From Congeria kusceri (taxonomy: Eukaryota; Mollusca; Bivalvia; Myida; Dreissenidae), in the NCBI GenBank assembly GCA_027627225.1, contig CM051040.1, positions 27,436,634-27,500,633 on the forward strand: 64,000 nt of DNA, in the 5' to 3' direction. Shown here in pieces: positions 36,801 through 40,699 of the stretch. The notes below the pieces were generated by a model. It was given only the letters and a program-made list of their open reading frames with translations. It was not told the DNA's origin and ran no database searches. Position 1 is the stretch's first letter, and every line of letters starts with the position of its first letter. The translations under genes and the position numbers were made by a program.

Positions 36801-39067
36801 GGAATATCCAAAAAGTTAACATTACATTCACTTTAGATTATTTTCAATGGAAGGTTTTGTAATAATTGTTCCTTGCAATGTATCCCTTCATATGTGGTTA
36901 TCATCTTTTTCACCACCTTTTGTTTGCCCATATTATTTCTCATCCACTGTCATTTTATTTTTCTTCCACACAGTTCCAAACTGATATGTAATTCAGTTCA
37001 ATCTGGTTCTAGCAAGAGTTTATCCTCTGATAATGCATAGTCTGGTATCCCTGAGTCAGCAGAGAGTCATGGAGTCCATGCTAGGTTTAACTGGTACCCA
37101 TATTTGCTTTACTTCTGTTAATGCATAGTCTGGTACCCCTGCAACAGGAGTAGTACTGTCGTTCAATGATGATGCTAGGCGGAGTTTTCCAGTTCAGAGA
37201 CGAGTATGACGAGGAGGCCTAGGCTGTTCAAAAATAATTCTTCTTCGCATATTATCTATTATTATACACAATCTGGTTCCCCTGCTGCAGAGGTATAAAT
37301 GTCGCCATGTACGTGACTTTTCCGGTTCCAGGACGATGTGGTCTGTCCAAACTGGTTCCCACGTGGTTTACTTTTATTAATGCATAGTCTGATGCCACTG
37401 TTGCAGGAGTATATGCGTCGTCCTGGATGTGATGCTGAGCGGAGTTTCCCCGTTCGTATACAAAGGTGACCAGGATCTTAAATTTGGTCAAGACTGGGTC
37501 CCACATGTTTTCTAATTATTAATTCATAGTCTGGGTCCCTGTTGCCTGAGTAAAGGCGTCGTCTTGTACATGATGTTGAGCGGGGTTTCACCGTTCCTGG
37601 ACGAAAGTTACGATTATATCAAGTCCGGTCAAGGCTGTTTTCACGTGGTTTACTTCTGTTCATGCGTTGTCTGGTTCCCCTGTTGCAGGAGTATAGGCGT
37701 CGCCCTGTACGTGATGCTAAGCGGTGTTTCCCCGTTCCTGGACGAAAGTGACGAGGAGACGTGTTCCAACATCCTGCGCAACGACTACTGCTTCCCGGAG
37801 GAGTTCTTTGCAGGCGTCACGCCGGAGGCCAAAGAGTTTATACGCACTTTGCTGGTAGAGGATATGAGGTCTGTACACACCACCTTTTTGTTAGTCTTGG
37901 TCATATTTTGTAGATCTTAATTGTAACTCACATTTTGAAGTTTAAAACATGCATTATCGATGATAACTTAACATCGGAACTTAACCTGCAACTGTATATG
38001 CGTAGAGACAGCTGTATGCTTTGTCGTATAGACATATAAAACATGCTGGAAAGACCACAGTCGCGTTCACAGTCCGATAAACGCGCATTTTTATAATATG
38101 GAAATAACATTTAAATGTCGTGGTGACCTGACAATGATGATTAAACATCTTAACTTTCCGCAATATCAATGTATTTTCCCACATTAACTTGTACTTCCTT
38201 ATATCTGTTATGGCTAAATCGTTTTTACAATCTTCGAACGACACTGGGATACTGATAAACGAGTTATGTCACCATGCCCTTCACCAATACTTATACAGAT
38301 TTTATCTGCATTTCCGACAAATGTCCCAAGGCGCAGGTCTATTTGGAGACAACATCTTATTCTTTGTATTTTTGCAATACGAATGCATATTTACTGCATT
38401 TTAAGCAAGCGTCACACGGCCCAGATCTTCTTCGAGATAGGCTGAGATTCTCGTTCCGTGTACCAATACGGAATCATTTATAGTCCTTGCATTTCAGCCA
38501 AGCGTTTCAGGGTCCCGGTCTTCTTTGAGACTGGGCATGCCTCACTTTCACTGCACCAACACTGAAACTCTGTATTTCTGCATTTCTATCAACTGTACTA
38601 CGGCACAGACGACCTGCATTGAAACAATATCTGTCTCTCTTTCCTTGTACTAAGCATGGAATCAATTCTGACCAAACGTCCAAATATGTGGTGTCATGTA
38701 TGCCATTTTGTATGCACTGTTTTAAGCAAATGTCCTACGGCCCAGGTCTTTGAGGTGTGCCTCTGTTATTTCTACCAATATTGAAATGTATTCTTTCTTC
38801 ATTTCCAGCAAGCGTCTCATGTCCTCTTGGAGACGAGACATCTCTATCTTTCCTTCTACCTGACGACCTATGCATAGACAAGTGACACATTTCCATTCCT
38901 TAACTAAAACACATTATTTCTGCATTTCCAGCAAGCGTCCCACGGCCCAGGCCTGTTTGGAGACCGGGTGGATCAAGAGGGCTGCTCTACCCAGGGGCAC
39001 CCAGATCAGGCCTAGGCCTATATGTACAGCAAGACTATCACATTTCATTGACCGACGCAGGCACCTC
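3615..39067 (+). CDS. Trio: Trio/kalirin-type RhoGEF and kinase, C-terminal half (15 exons, partial gene)
   Basis: Span of the main gene; exons are listed separately. Joined exons give 968 codons with consistent phase at all 14 junctions. Domain order is PH2 (exons 1-2), linker (3-4), SH3 (5), basic linker (6), Ig (7-8), FN3 (8-9), Ser/Thr kinase (10-15). This matches the C-terminal half of Trio and kalirin, large cytoplasmic scaffolds that activate Rho-family GTPases in axon guidance and cytoskeletal control. In that family the second DH-PH unit acts on RhoA and the kinase is of the MLCK-like CAMK type. DH2 and everything N-terminal to it lie upstream of the window. Protostomes usually have a single Trio orthologue, so I use that symbol; Trio versus kalirin cannot be decided from sequence alone. 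Several introns are inflated by tandem arrays derived from exon edges. Confidence 0.95.
3928..5065 (+). repeat. Interspersed repeat with about seven ~145-165 bp tandem units
   Basis: It begins with a short hairpin, AGCTCACCA...TGGTGAGCT (3928-3955), and TTTTGTCCGTCGTGCGTCGT. Units contain TTGTGAACACTCTAGAAGTC, CACATTTTTTGCCCAATC and CCAATGATATCTCGGC, at about 3998, 4143, 4310, 4472, 4637, 4780 and 4926. It fits a widespread type of bivalve non-autonomous element. The open frames are repeat shadows. Confidence 0.8.
5070..5224. mobile_element. Dispersed fold-back repeat, family A (copy 1)
   Basis: Contains TTTTCGCATTATCGTTGT and ends ...AAAATTATTTCTTA. An internal inverted pair around AACAATGCCC and TTGTTTATTGGGCAATAACG lets it fold. 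Related copies lie at 13110-13262, 19411-19755 and 63500-63810, so it is likely a MITE-like element. Confidence 0.7.
5258..5435 (+). CDS. Trio: Trio exon: C-terminal part of second PH domain
   Basis: Phase 0 to phase 1. It encodes VNKMSMTDNVDSDPLKFML and ends in the PH C-terminal helix (VKTQWVSAIQKILEMQGDFL). The Trp in TQWV is the invariant PH-domain Trp. The acceptor is GTTCAG at 5257 and the donor is CAGAG|GTATGTG at 5436. The exon tail and donor are duplicated at 5596-5625 (see findings). Confidence 0.93.
5596..5640 (+). repeat. Duplicated exon tail with intact pseudo-donor
   Basis: GATGCAGGGAGATTTCCTCAGAG followed by GTATGTG repeats the last 23 bases of the exon (5413-5435) and its donor with one mismatch. 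Weaker relatives of the same string sit at about 9036 (GCAGGGAGATCTTGTAGG) and 9479 (GATGCAGGGAAATTTTCCT). No acceptor stands directly before it, so it is probably a decoy rather than an exon. Confidence 0.85.
5640..8990 (+). repeat. 75-bp satellite array, about 44 copies, inside Trio intron
   Basis: Very uniform 75-bp units with GTGGTGAAGTCATAAGGTCT, GATTTACTAGGCAGTGGGTT and GGAAGTGACAGAAGATCCTC. Variants (GGGGTGTGG/GGGATGTGG, GGTCTTG/GGTCGTG, TAAGG/TTTGG) are distributed in blocks, which suggests unit or multi-unit duplication. The seed looks like intron sequence next to the donor, since 5490-5520 already has TGGGTTATGGGGTGTTGAA. The minus strand is open for 1,110 codons (5634-8966) as a 25-residue repeat. 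I do not call this a gene: it is antisense, intronic, and has neither promoter nor non-repeat coding sequence. Confidence 0.95.
8991..9600 (+). repeat. Decayed flank of the 75-bp satellite
   Basis: Degenerate fragments of the same unit (GTGGGTTATGGGGTGTTGAAG near 9181, GCATGTTATGGGGTATTGGG near 9354) alternate with decayed copies of the PH2 exon tail. It ends at the acceptor TTACTTTCAG of the next exon. Confidence 0.7.
9601..9655 (+). CDS. Trio: Trio microexon: start of post-PH2 linker
   Basis: A 55-nt exon, phase 1 to phase 2. With the previous exon it gives DFLRALQSPIAYYNKDK; FL-x-ALQSPI-Y is conserved in Trio and kalirin right after PH2. The acceptor is TACTTTCAG and the donor is AATT|GTAAGTAG. 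It is too short to find by open-frame length and was placed by phase and motif. Confidence 0.93.
9826..10330 (+). repeat. Three tandem copies of a ~163-178 bp unit
   Basis: The copies start with GTTAAGAACCAAATTAAA at about 9826, 10004 and 10167. Each contains CCAAATTATGACCAAGAGTT, GTGGTCGCTTTGGAGTCAGT and AACCCAAAGTTGTAAACAGT. The first carries an extra ~20-bp internal duplication (GGCAATGTTATAG). No exon relationship was seen. Confidence 0.85.
10717..10985. mobile_element. Fold-back MITE, family B (copy 1)
   Basis: Terminal inverted repeats are ATATGAGGCGAGTCGTTGG and CGACGCGCCACATAT. Inside are two inverted modules around GGATTAGCCTGTGCAGTCC/GCACAGGCTAATCCGGGA, plus ACTTTCCGCTTTTGTGGT. Copies at about 41853-42052 and 42908-43171 share the layout. 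The short open frames on both strands are shadows of the palindrome. Confidence 0.9.
10990..12535. other. Intron sequence with short local repeats only
   Basis: There is a G-run near 11287, several AAGGTCAAGGTCA-type strings at 11580-11790, and three tandem ~31-bp copies of TGATTTTGTGACAGCGTTAC at 11971-12050. No exon was recognised. Confidence 0.5.
12940..13009. promoter_or_regulatory. Cluster of three perfect CRE palindromes
   Basis: TGACGTCA occurs at 12940-12947, 12973-12980 and 13002-13009, three perfect 8-mers in 70 bp inside the large Trio intron. TGACGTCA is the consensus for CREB/ATF bZIP dimers. Spacing (33 and 29 bp) is close to three helical turns. It could be an intronic enhancer or part of an unrecognised repeat. 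Confidence 0.5.
13110..13262. mobile_element. Dispersed fold-back repeat, family A (copy 2)
   Basis: Outer sequence GTTAGAATCGAAATAAT...TTATTTCTTA is as in the other copies. The inner arms GGTTATTGCGGTAATAACCAAC and GTTGGTTATTACCGCAATAACC are inverted repeats, here different in sequence from those of copies 1 and 3. Confidence 0.7.
13265..14200. other. AT-rich intron sequence
   Basis: No exon or repeat was recognised between the fold-back element and the 45-bp array. Confidence 0.4.
14205..14860 (+). repeat. 45-bp minisatellite, about 14 copies
   Basis: The unit contains AATAAGAGCAAACTGTTCAA, GTATAATTCATCC and TTTCTTTGGCA. The central copies (14420-14815) are nearly identical and the edges more divergent, as expected of an array growing by internal unequal exchange. 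The minus-strand open frame (15-residue repeat, 14350-14802) follows from unit length and is not a gene. Confidence 0.9.
14861..15603. other. AT-rich intron 3' end
   Basis: No feature recognised before the acceptor GTCTGCTTTGCAG at 15603. Confidence 0.4.
15604..16174 (+). CDS. Trio: Trio exon: long Ser-rich linker between PH2 and SH3
   Basis: A 571-nt exon, phase 2 to phase 0, donor CTTG|GTAAGT. It encodes about 190 residues, mostly low complexity: basic, Ser- and Gln-rich at the start (KTHSQPHPSRGSNSAQSSLK), then acidic and Asn/Glu-rich toward the end. It has no recognised domain. This fits the variable, phosphorylation-rich linker that joins PH2 to the second SH3 domain in Trio and kalirin. 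Identity rests on position and phase more than on sequence. Confidence 0.85.
16175..17380. other. Intron sequence without recognised features
   Basis: AT-rich with a weak antisense open frame (16715-17032) that matches no family I know. No repeat structure was recognised. Confidence 0.4.
17386..17411. repeat. Palindrome with 10-bp arms and 6-bp spacer
   Basis: TGCCCCGTAT, spacer TTTCCC, ATACGGGGCA. The same arms occur twice more inside the large hairpin at 17855-17998, where one copy has the spacer in the opposite orientation. Confidence 0.8.
17659..17772 (+). CDS. Short ORF, possible first exon of a degenerate recombinase-type element
   Basis: A 37-codon frame starting MSLSKGFADTSNEEIERKR and ending at a stop right after a weak donor-like GGGTCAGT. 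The opening (basic helix after an FADxSxEEI-like stretch) reminds me of the N-termini of Crypton-derived KIAA1958/QRICH1-like proteins. That is a resemblance from memory, not an alignment. No catalytic domain follows within the flanking hairpins, so if real it is a remnant. Confidence 0.25.
   Translation: MSLSKGFADTSNEEIERKRLKLQLQNTLKAKENIGSV
17855..17998. repeat. Large near-perfect hairpin (arms ~58 bp)
   Basis: GATACAGGGTGAATTGCTGC on the left is the exact inverse of GCAGCAATTCACCCTGTATC on the right. The arms continue through the CCGTATGGGAAAATACGGG palindrome and CAGGAGATTCATA, leaving a loop of roughly 25 bp. It looks like a fold-back insertion. Confidence 0.85.
18000..19410. other. Intron sequence, no feature recognised
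   Basis: Only short local repeats were seen, such as GTGACA(A/C)GTCTTGCTTTT at 18782 and 18807. No exon. Confidence 0.4.
19411..19755. mobile_element. Dispersed repeat family A, long copy
   Basis: CTAACATGATACTCGCTAAT ... TAAACTACCCAATAAACG ... AAGCGGAGCATAGTA ... GCATTATCGTTGTTTATCGG ... AAATTATTTCTTC. The same order of blocks is found at 63500-63810, which shows the full element is about 310-345 bp. Copies 1 and 2 contain mainly the 3' half. Confidence 0.8.
20270..21660 (+). repeat. Highly decayed ~60-bp tandem array
   Basis: More than 20 degraded units share CTTTCAAATAACCTAAA, AAAATAATGTATCTTTCTAC and TTTGAAACATGAA. Spacing drifts between 50 and 70 bp. It is an old array compared with the 75-bp satellite. 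Confidence 0.8.
22324..22666. mobile_element. Non-autonomous element with AGGGCTTTTT inverted ends
   Basis: Starts AGGGCTTTTT and ends AAAAAGCCCT. Subterminal GGGAATATGACC recurs near both ends, as a direct copy at 22343 and 22621. About 343 bp with no coding capacity. The end type suggests an hAT-like MITE, which is inference. Confidence 0.65.
22918..23141 (+). CDS. Trio: Trio exon: SH3 domain
   Basis: Phase 0 to phase 2, acceptor CGCTTCCAG, donor TTCAA|GTGAGT. It encodes VLFTYNAVREDEISLQKGE, then a core QYNMLLIHRPSNDVSPAAEG and VVPMYV. The segment SPAAEG-x-VP matches the second SH3 domain of Trio and kalirin closely. ALYDY-equivalent residues are FTYNA, and the usual Trp before VP in vertebrates is Val here. 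SH3 domains bind proline-rich ligands and in this family contribute to autoinhibition. GC content is much higher than in the flanking intron. Confidence 0.94.
23347..24376 (+). mobile_element. TGCTCCCC-ended element with five ~180-bp tandem units
   Basis: Left end ATGCTCCCC, right end GGGGAGCATAA, preceded by GACGGAAGGACGGACGGACA. Inside, five units share CTGAGAAAAATCACTGAAGC, GGAACGTCCTGGTAATATGC and TGAGAAATACTCCGGACAAG, at about 23455, 23640, 23820, 23985 and 24165. It resembles a common bivalve non-autonomous element. The minus-strand frames are shadows. Confidence 0.8.
24799..24931 (+). CDS. Trio: Trio exon: basic linker after SH3
   Basis: Phase 2 to phase 0. It gives KRNTWQMFKQTRSPVAGPDR followed by a Ser/Cys/Arg-rich stretch ending KEGRTK. 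The start corresponds to the basic Ser-Trp-His-Thr-Leu-type segment after SH3 in vertebrate Trio. Acceptor TTTCATAG, donor AAG|GTACGC. High GC (over 60%) sets it apart from both introns. Confidence 0.9.
25056..28220. mobile_element. 3.2-kb long-inverted-repeat transposon-like element
   Basis: TGTCACACTGTGGCGAATTT at 25056 is inverted at 28201-28220 (24 of 25 terminal bases match). A second near-identical inverted arm of about 96 bp pairs 25330-25425 with 27726-27823. The stretch between the terminal and inner arms is diverged. A short antisense frame (26934-27128) has Thr/Glu/Pro-rich sequence but no transposase motif I can name. No clear target-site duplication was seen. Confidence 0.75.
28380..29790 (+). 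repeat. Decayed tandem copies of the Ig-exon acceptor region
   Basis: The real boundary (29760-29815) reads TTATATAAAAATTGCATCCATCT ... ATTCCCCCCAG|CCTAGCAGCCAGGACTTCATG. Degraded versions precede it: TACTCCCATCATGCAAGCAAG near 28635, TACTCCCTTCAGACGAGAATT near 28771, GCTCCCTTCAGCCGTGTAGACAGGAC near 29560, and TACTCCATTTAGTTTAGCAAATAG near 29674. Each is accompanied by ATAAAACCTGCATCCATCTT. The array is interrupted by the inverted-repeat element at 28929-29490. Confidence 0.8.
28929..29490. mobile_element. Nested inverted-repeat element (GGTAAGTTCGTGG ends)
   Basis: GGTAAGTTCGTGG at 28929 and 28947 pairs with CCCACGAACTTACAGG at 29286 and CCCACGAACTTGCAGG at 29475. The two nested pairs suggest one element inserted into another of the same family. 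It has no evident coding capacity. Confidence 0.65.
29791..30006 (+). CDS. Trio: Trio exon: Ig-like domain, N-terminal part (GC donor)
   Basis: Phase 0 to phase 0, 72 codons, acceptor TTCCCCCCAG. It encodes VSVPLENLTVQAGDAAVLTC and GRPRPSITW, the B-strand Cys and C-strand Trp of an I-set Ig domain, and ends EDGVVTLQ. The donor is CAG|GCGAGT at 30007, a GC-AG intron. No in-frame GT alternative exists nearby: the GT at 30011 would add 4 nt and break the frame. Confidence 0.93.
30371..30571 (+). CDS. Trio: Trio exon: end of Ig domain and start of FN3 domain
   Basis: Phase 0, 67 codons. LSNVTPADSGEYSCIANSD carries the D-x-G-x-Y-x-C motif of Ig strand F. RPNPPTKPTVKTQVGTSVHL and EWRPP then open a fibronectin type III domain. 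Acceptor TTGGTTCAG, donor ATACAG|GTAGGG. The open frame continues past the donor but has no further family match. Confidence 0.94.
30572..31340 (+). repeat. Decayed tandem copies of the FN3-exon donor, plus a 98-bp duplication
   Basis: Exon end and intron start read CCGTCTGGACAAATACAG|GTAGGGGTGGTAGACATTGA. Degraded copies follow near 30868 (CGTCCGGACAAATACAGTTC ... TTTTAGACATTGAGTCTTTGG), near 31032 (GGCGGATACAGGTACAGAG) and near 31270 (GTATGGACACATACGGGTAATGG ... TCTTGGTGGCTTCGGCAGTC). A recent 98-bp direct duplication covers about 30635-30830. Confidence 0.8.
31496..31691 (+). CDS. Trio: Trio exon: main part of FN3 domain
   Basis: Phase 0 to phase 1. It begins GYTIELNEVGLDYWQAG, and LGDLNPGSVYQFRVRANNA is the conserved FN3 F-strand core (L-x-P-G-x-x-Y-x-F-R-V-x-A-x-N), followed by SEPSLPSDFV. 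Acceptor TTGCCAG at 31495, donor TCAG|GTATAG. In the family this domain precedes the kinase and may bind partners. Confidence 0.95.
31830..32230 (+). repeat. Degenerate upstream edge of the 56-bp array
   Basis: CTATTTGAAGAGC(C/T)TAT and AGATGTATAATATT recur at irregular 55-65 bp spacing. This is an older, decayed edge of the satellite that follows. Confidence 0.75.
32230..34184 (+). repeat. 56-bp satellite of splice-acceptor-like units
   Basis: About 34 copies of a unit with GCCTATTTGTAGAGCATATT, AAGATGTATAATATTTGTAT and ATGGTGTACCGGGTAT. The last unit runs directly into the functional acceptor of the next Trio exon: AATATCTATTTGTAG|AGCTTACGG. Each unit therefore carries CTATTTGTAG|AGCATA, a copy of the real 3' splice site. 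The central copies are most alike and both edges are decayed. Confidence 0.92.
34185..34269 (+). CDS. Trio: Trio exon: linker into kinase domain
   Basis: An 85-nt exon, phase 1 to phase 2, donor GAGAG|GTGAGC. It encodes ELTEKEDGNFTTWKTTYNN and DFTELEELER, equivalent to the W-K-x-x-F-x-x-x-Y-T-E-L segment before the kinase glycine loop. The alternative acceptor two bases later gives a stop, so 34185 is fixed by frame. Its acceptor lies in a copy of the 56-bp satellite. Confidence 0.93.
34270..34718 (+). repeat. Short intron with weak tandem repeats
   Basis: TATGTAGCATTACGTCAGTTAGTC occurs twice near 34448, with looser relatives near 34330 and 34585, and CATATACTAGAACCTGGAT resembles CATATACTAGTATCTGGATT. 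The link to the flanking exon is unclear. Confidence 0.6.
34719..34919 (+). CDS. Trio: Trio exon: kinase N-lobe
   Basis: Phase 2 to phase 2, acceptor GTACACAG, donor CAACT|GTGAGG. It encodes GRFAVVKKSSQN, then HFAAKCIKK with the ATP-anchoring Lys, ETEYNTLLSL with the alpha-C Glu, and SEHFILIMQL up to the hinge. The glycine loop across the junction reads E-R-G-R-F, so the first of the two usual glycines (vertebrate G-R-G-R-F) is Glu here. Confidence 0.95.
34920..35325. other. Short intron, no feature recognised
   Basis: No repeats or exons were seen; the open frame on the minus strand here matches nothing known. Confidence 0.5.
35326..35464 (+). CDS. Trio: Trio exon: kinase hinge to catalytic loop
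   Basis: Phase 2 to phase 0. It encodes MPQGRLFDYI after the hinge and ends LHNCRIAHLDIK, the catalytic loop. H-L-D replaces H-R-D, typical of the MLCK/Trio/DAPK-like CAMK kinases (HLDIKPENLL). Acceptor GTCTGCAG, donor AAG|GTATAA. The exon end is the seed of the following repeat array. Confidence 0.95.
35465..36420 (+). repeat. Tandem decayed copies of the catalytic-loop exon end plus donor
   Basis: Exon end and donor read ATCGCCCACCTGGATATCAAG|GTATAATAA. About 18-20 copies follow at 45-60 bp spacing, for example TATCGCCCACCTAGCTATCAAG|GTATAGTAA at 35610-35700 (three near-identical in a row), then GACCACGTAGTTGTCAATGTATAAT and CGCCTAGATATCAATGTATAATAAG. Many still look like CAAG|GTATAA donors. 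Confidence 0.93.
36522..36697 (+). CDS. Trio: Trio exon: kinase PENLL to APE-like motif
   Basis: Phase 0 to phase 2, acceptor CATTTCCCAG, donor ATATG|GTTAGA. It encodes PENLLLD, the metal-binding LTDFGDARH, and GDPEFLSPEIVAGTPVGLL followed by the alpha-F Asp (SDIW). DFG is intact and S-P-E stands for A-P-E. With HLDIK this suggests an active kinase of the Trio/kalirin type. Confidence 0.95.
36970..37688 (+). repeat. Five decayed tandem copies of the next kinase exon start
   Basis: The true exon is TAGTCTGGTTCC..TGCAG|GAGTATAGGCGTCGCCC... . Copies begin near 37038, 37125, 37262, 37379 and 37521. Each opens with TAGTCTGGT(A/T)CC and a CCTGTTGCAG-like acceptor, followed by GTCGTCxTGTAxxTGATGxTGAGCGG and TTTCxCCGTTC. 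The 37521 copy still encodes MLSGVSPFLDES. Copies nearer the real exon are better preserved. Confidence 0.93.
37689..37868 (+). CDS. Trio: Trio exon: kinase C-lobe (helices F-H)
   Basis: Phase 2 to phase 2, acceptor GTTGCAG, donor ATGAG|GTCTGT. It encodes SIGVALYVMLSGVSPFLDES, ETCSNILRNDYCFPEEFF and AKEFIRTLLVEDM, closely matching Trio and kalirin kinase helices F to H. The MLSGVSPFLDES motif is near-invariant in the family. Confidence 0.96.
37869..38299. other. Intron 5' part, no feature recognised
   Basis: No exon or clear repeat; leads into the exon-derived array. Confidence 0.4.
38300..38931 (+). repeat. Six decayed tandem copies of the last kinase exon start
   Basis: The true boundary is TTTCTGCATTTCCAG|CAAGCGTCCCACGGCCCAGG with CTGTTTGGAGAC following. 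Copies lie near 38304 (ACAAATGTCCCAAGGCGCAGG), 38393 (AAGCAAGCGTCACACGGCCCAG), 38487 (TTCAGCCAAGCGTTTCAGGG), 38578, 38718 (AAGCAAATGTCCTACGGCCC) and 38806 (TTTCCAGCAAGCGTCTCATG). At 38816 the acceptor itself is intact. Confidence 0.92.
38932..39067 (+). CDS. Trio: Trio exon: end of kinase domain and C-terminal tail
   Basis: Phase 2; ends at a strong donor CACCTC|GTGAGT. It encodes KRPTAQACLETGWIKR (kinase helix I, R-P-T-A-x-x-C-L) and TARLSHFIDRRRH, matching T-S-R-L-x-x-F-I-E-R-R-K-H near the vertebrate Trio C-terminus. If the donor is not used the frame runs on to a stop at 39241, but its last residues then come from a MITE beginning at 39201, so I prefer splicing. Confidence 0.9.
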
Positions 39068-39200
39068 GTGAGTAACGTACTGAGAATTCAATCACCGAGA
39101 TTCCTCTTTACGGCTGATTTATGCATTTTAATGTCAGTTTTTATGCACAACTTATACTGTTATTTGCTGGACGTGTTGTTGCACTGTATTCGTCTCTCCA

Positions 39201-39473
39201 GGGGCCATATCCACAGAGCTCCGAGGGAAAATCTTAACTAAAGTCATACTTAAGTAAAAATTTCAAATAAACTTTGCATTTTTAAAATCCATATTTTATC
39301 TTTGTACTTGGGTACAGTAAGAAACAATGGTTGATTCTTTGCCAGAATAAAAACCATTTAAGATGAAATAGACTTTAAATGAAATAGCCACAGACTTAAG
39401 GAATTTTATGATTTTAAGAAATTTACTTAAATTTACTTAAATTTTTACTAAGGAGGTTTGTGGATATCGACCC
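39201..39473. mobile_element. MITE family C (copy 1)
   Basis: Ends GGGGCCATATCCACAGAGCT and GGAGGTTTGTGGATATCGACCC are imperfect inverted repeats. Inside is AAAATCTTAACTAAAG and ACTTAAATTTTTAC. Relatives lie at 44171-44395 and 55230-55492. Confidence 0.75.
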
Positions 39474-39474
39474 A

Positions 39475-39774
39475 GGCCCCATGTTCACAAAAGATGAACT
39501 CTGTGATCAAGACCAATCTTAGCTGATCTTGATCTTCCAGCTCAAATGAGCGGAATATCAAAGATATTTAATTTTCGAAGTCACTTTTCTCCTTGATACA
39601 ATAACAATGTATGCCGATAGGAGCTCATAATCGTGTATAGTATATATTTGACCAAAATTATATTTGATCCTGATTTTTAGTGAACGTCATTTTTGAGCCT
39701 GATCCTGAAATATCTGGCTCAAGTTCATCTTGAACCTGAAAATCAGGCTCAACTTGTTTTGTGAACACGGGGCC
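39475..39774. mobile_element. 300-bp MITE with GGCCCC..GTTCACAAAA ends
   Basis: GGCCCCATGTTCACAAAA at the left and TTTTGTGAACACGGGGCC at the right differ at one position as inverted repeats. It directly abuts the family C MITE. Confidence 0.8.
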
Positions 39775-40606
39775 AGAAATGTTTGTGACCCATGAATTCA
39801 CATGTAATTCAGTGTGATTTACATTAAAACAATGGATAAGCATACACCTATACATCGTTTCCACGGTAACTCATATGAACTAGTAAACAAGAGCAACAAT
39901 ATGTGTACATGTGTCATCTGAGTTTTGTTTACACGATCATCTCGATGGTTGATTTCTATCACGCATTAGTAAAATACTTATAGGTTATAGGTTATATCAC
40001 AACTTGCTATTTGTTAATTTATATACTCGTAAACAAACGTATAAATAAAAATAAAATCAAAACAACAACGTTGTTTGATACCACAGTTTTCTCAATGTAC
40101 CTTTCGTAATGTAGTTTCGAAGTACTCATTGAAGCAAATCTGCGTTTGGTCGTAACTTCTTAATATAGTTTGTAATCTTTATACGAAACGCTGTACGTGT
40201 ACATTGTTCATGATGAACATGTGTTCTGCATGAAATTTAATTGTATATTTTACTTAACGGGGAAACGTAAAGAAGCGAAATGATGCATCTGTTACAGAAA
40301 TATGTTCTAAAATATGTGTCGTTATAAATAATCACTTATGGAATGTACAAAAATAGTGCGTTTGTACGCCACTGTATATTGAAACTGAAGTTTGTATAGG
40401 TAAAAGTCACCCGACCTGAATGCATGCATTTTCCTAACTTTGTTGATTTAATTTAATCCTTAACCCAAAGGAAGAGTTTTGTTATTACTTCTGTTACTAG
40501 TATTACAGTGATTTTATTGCACATGAAAACCTTGTTTTATTTAGTATTAAACCCTTATTGTATTTTTCACACATGCATTTGAAGTTACATGTTTGTCTCT
40601 TTTCAG
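39775..40606. other. AT-rich sequence between Trio exons or downstream of Trio
   Basis: No feature recognised before a good acceptor (GTCTCTTTTCAG) at 40606. Confidence 0.4.
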
Positions 40607-40691
40607 ATTCTTACTTCATCATGATGACATTAGGGAAGCTCCGTGTAACTTATTTACGGATGATAAATCAAGTGCTGGTTATAGGACATAA
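40607..40691 (+). CDS. Possible terminal coding exon of Trio
   Basis: Follows the acceptor CTCTTTTCAG. In one frame it reads FLLHHDDIREAPCNLFTDD and ends in a stop at 40689-40691, which resembles a C-terminal tail (compare H-x-N-D-V-R-P-I in vertebrate Trio). That frame needs a phase-2 upstream donor, whereas the strong donor at 39068 is phase 0 and would give only I-L-T-S-S and a stop. A transcript is needed to decide. An untranslated 3' exon is also possible. Confidence 0.35.
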
Positions 40692-40699
40692 CGTCCTTT

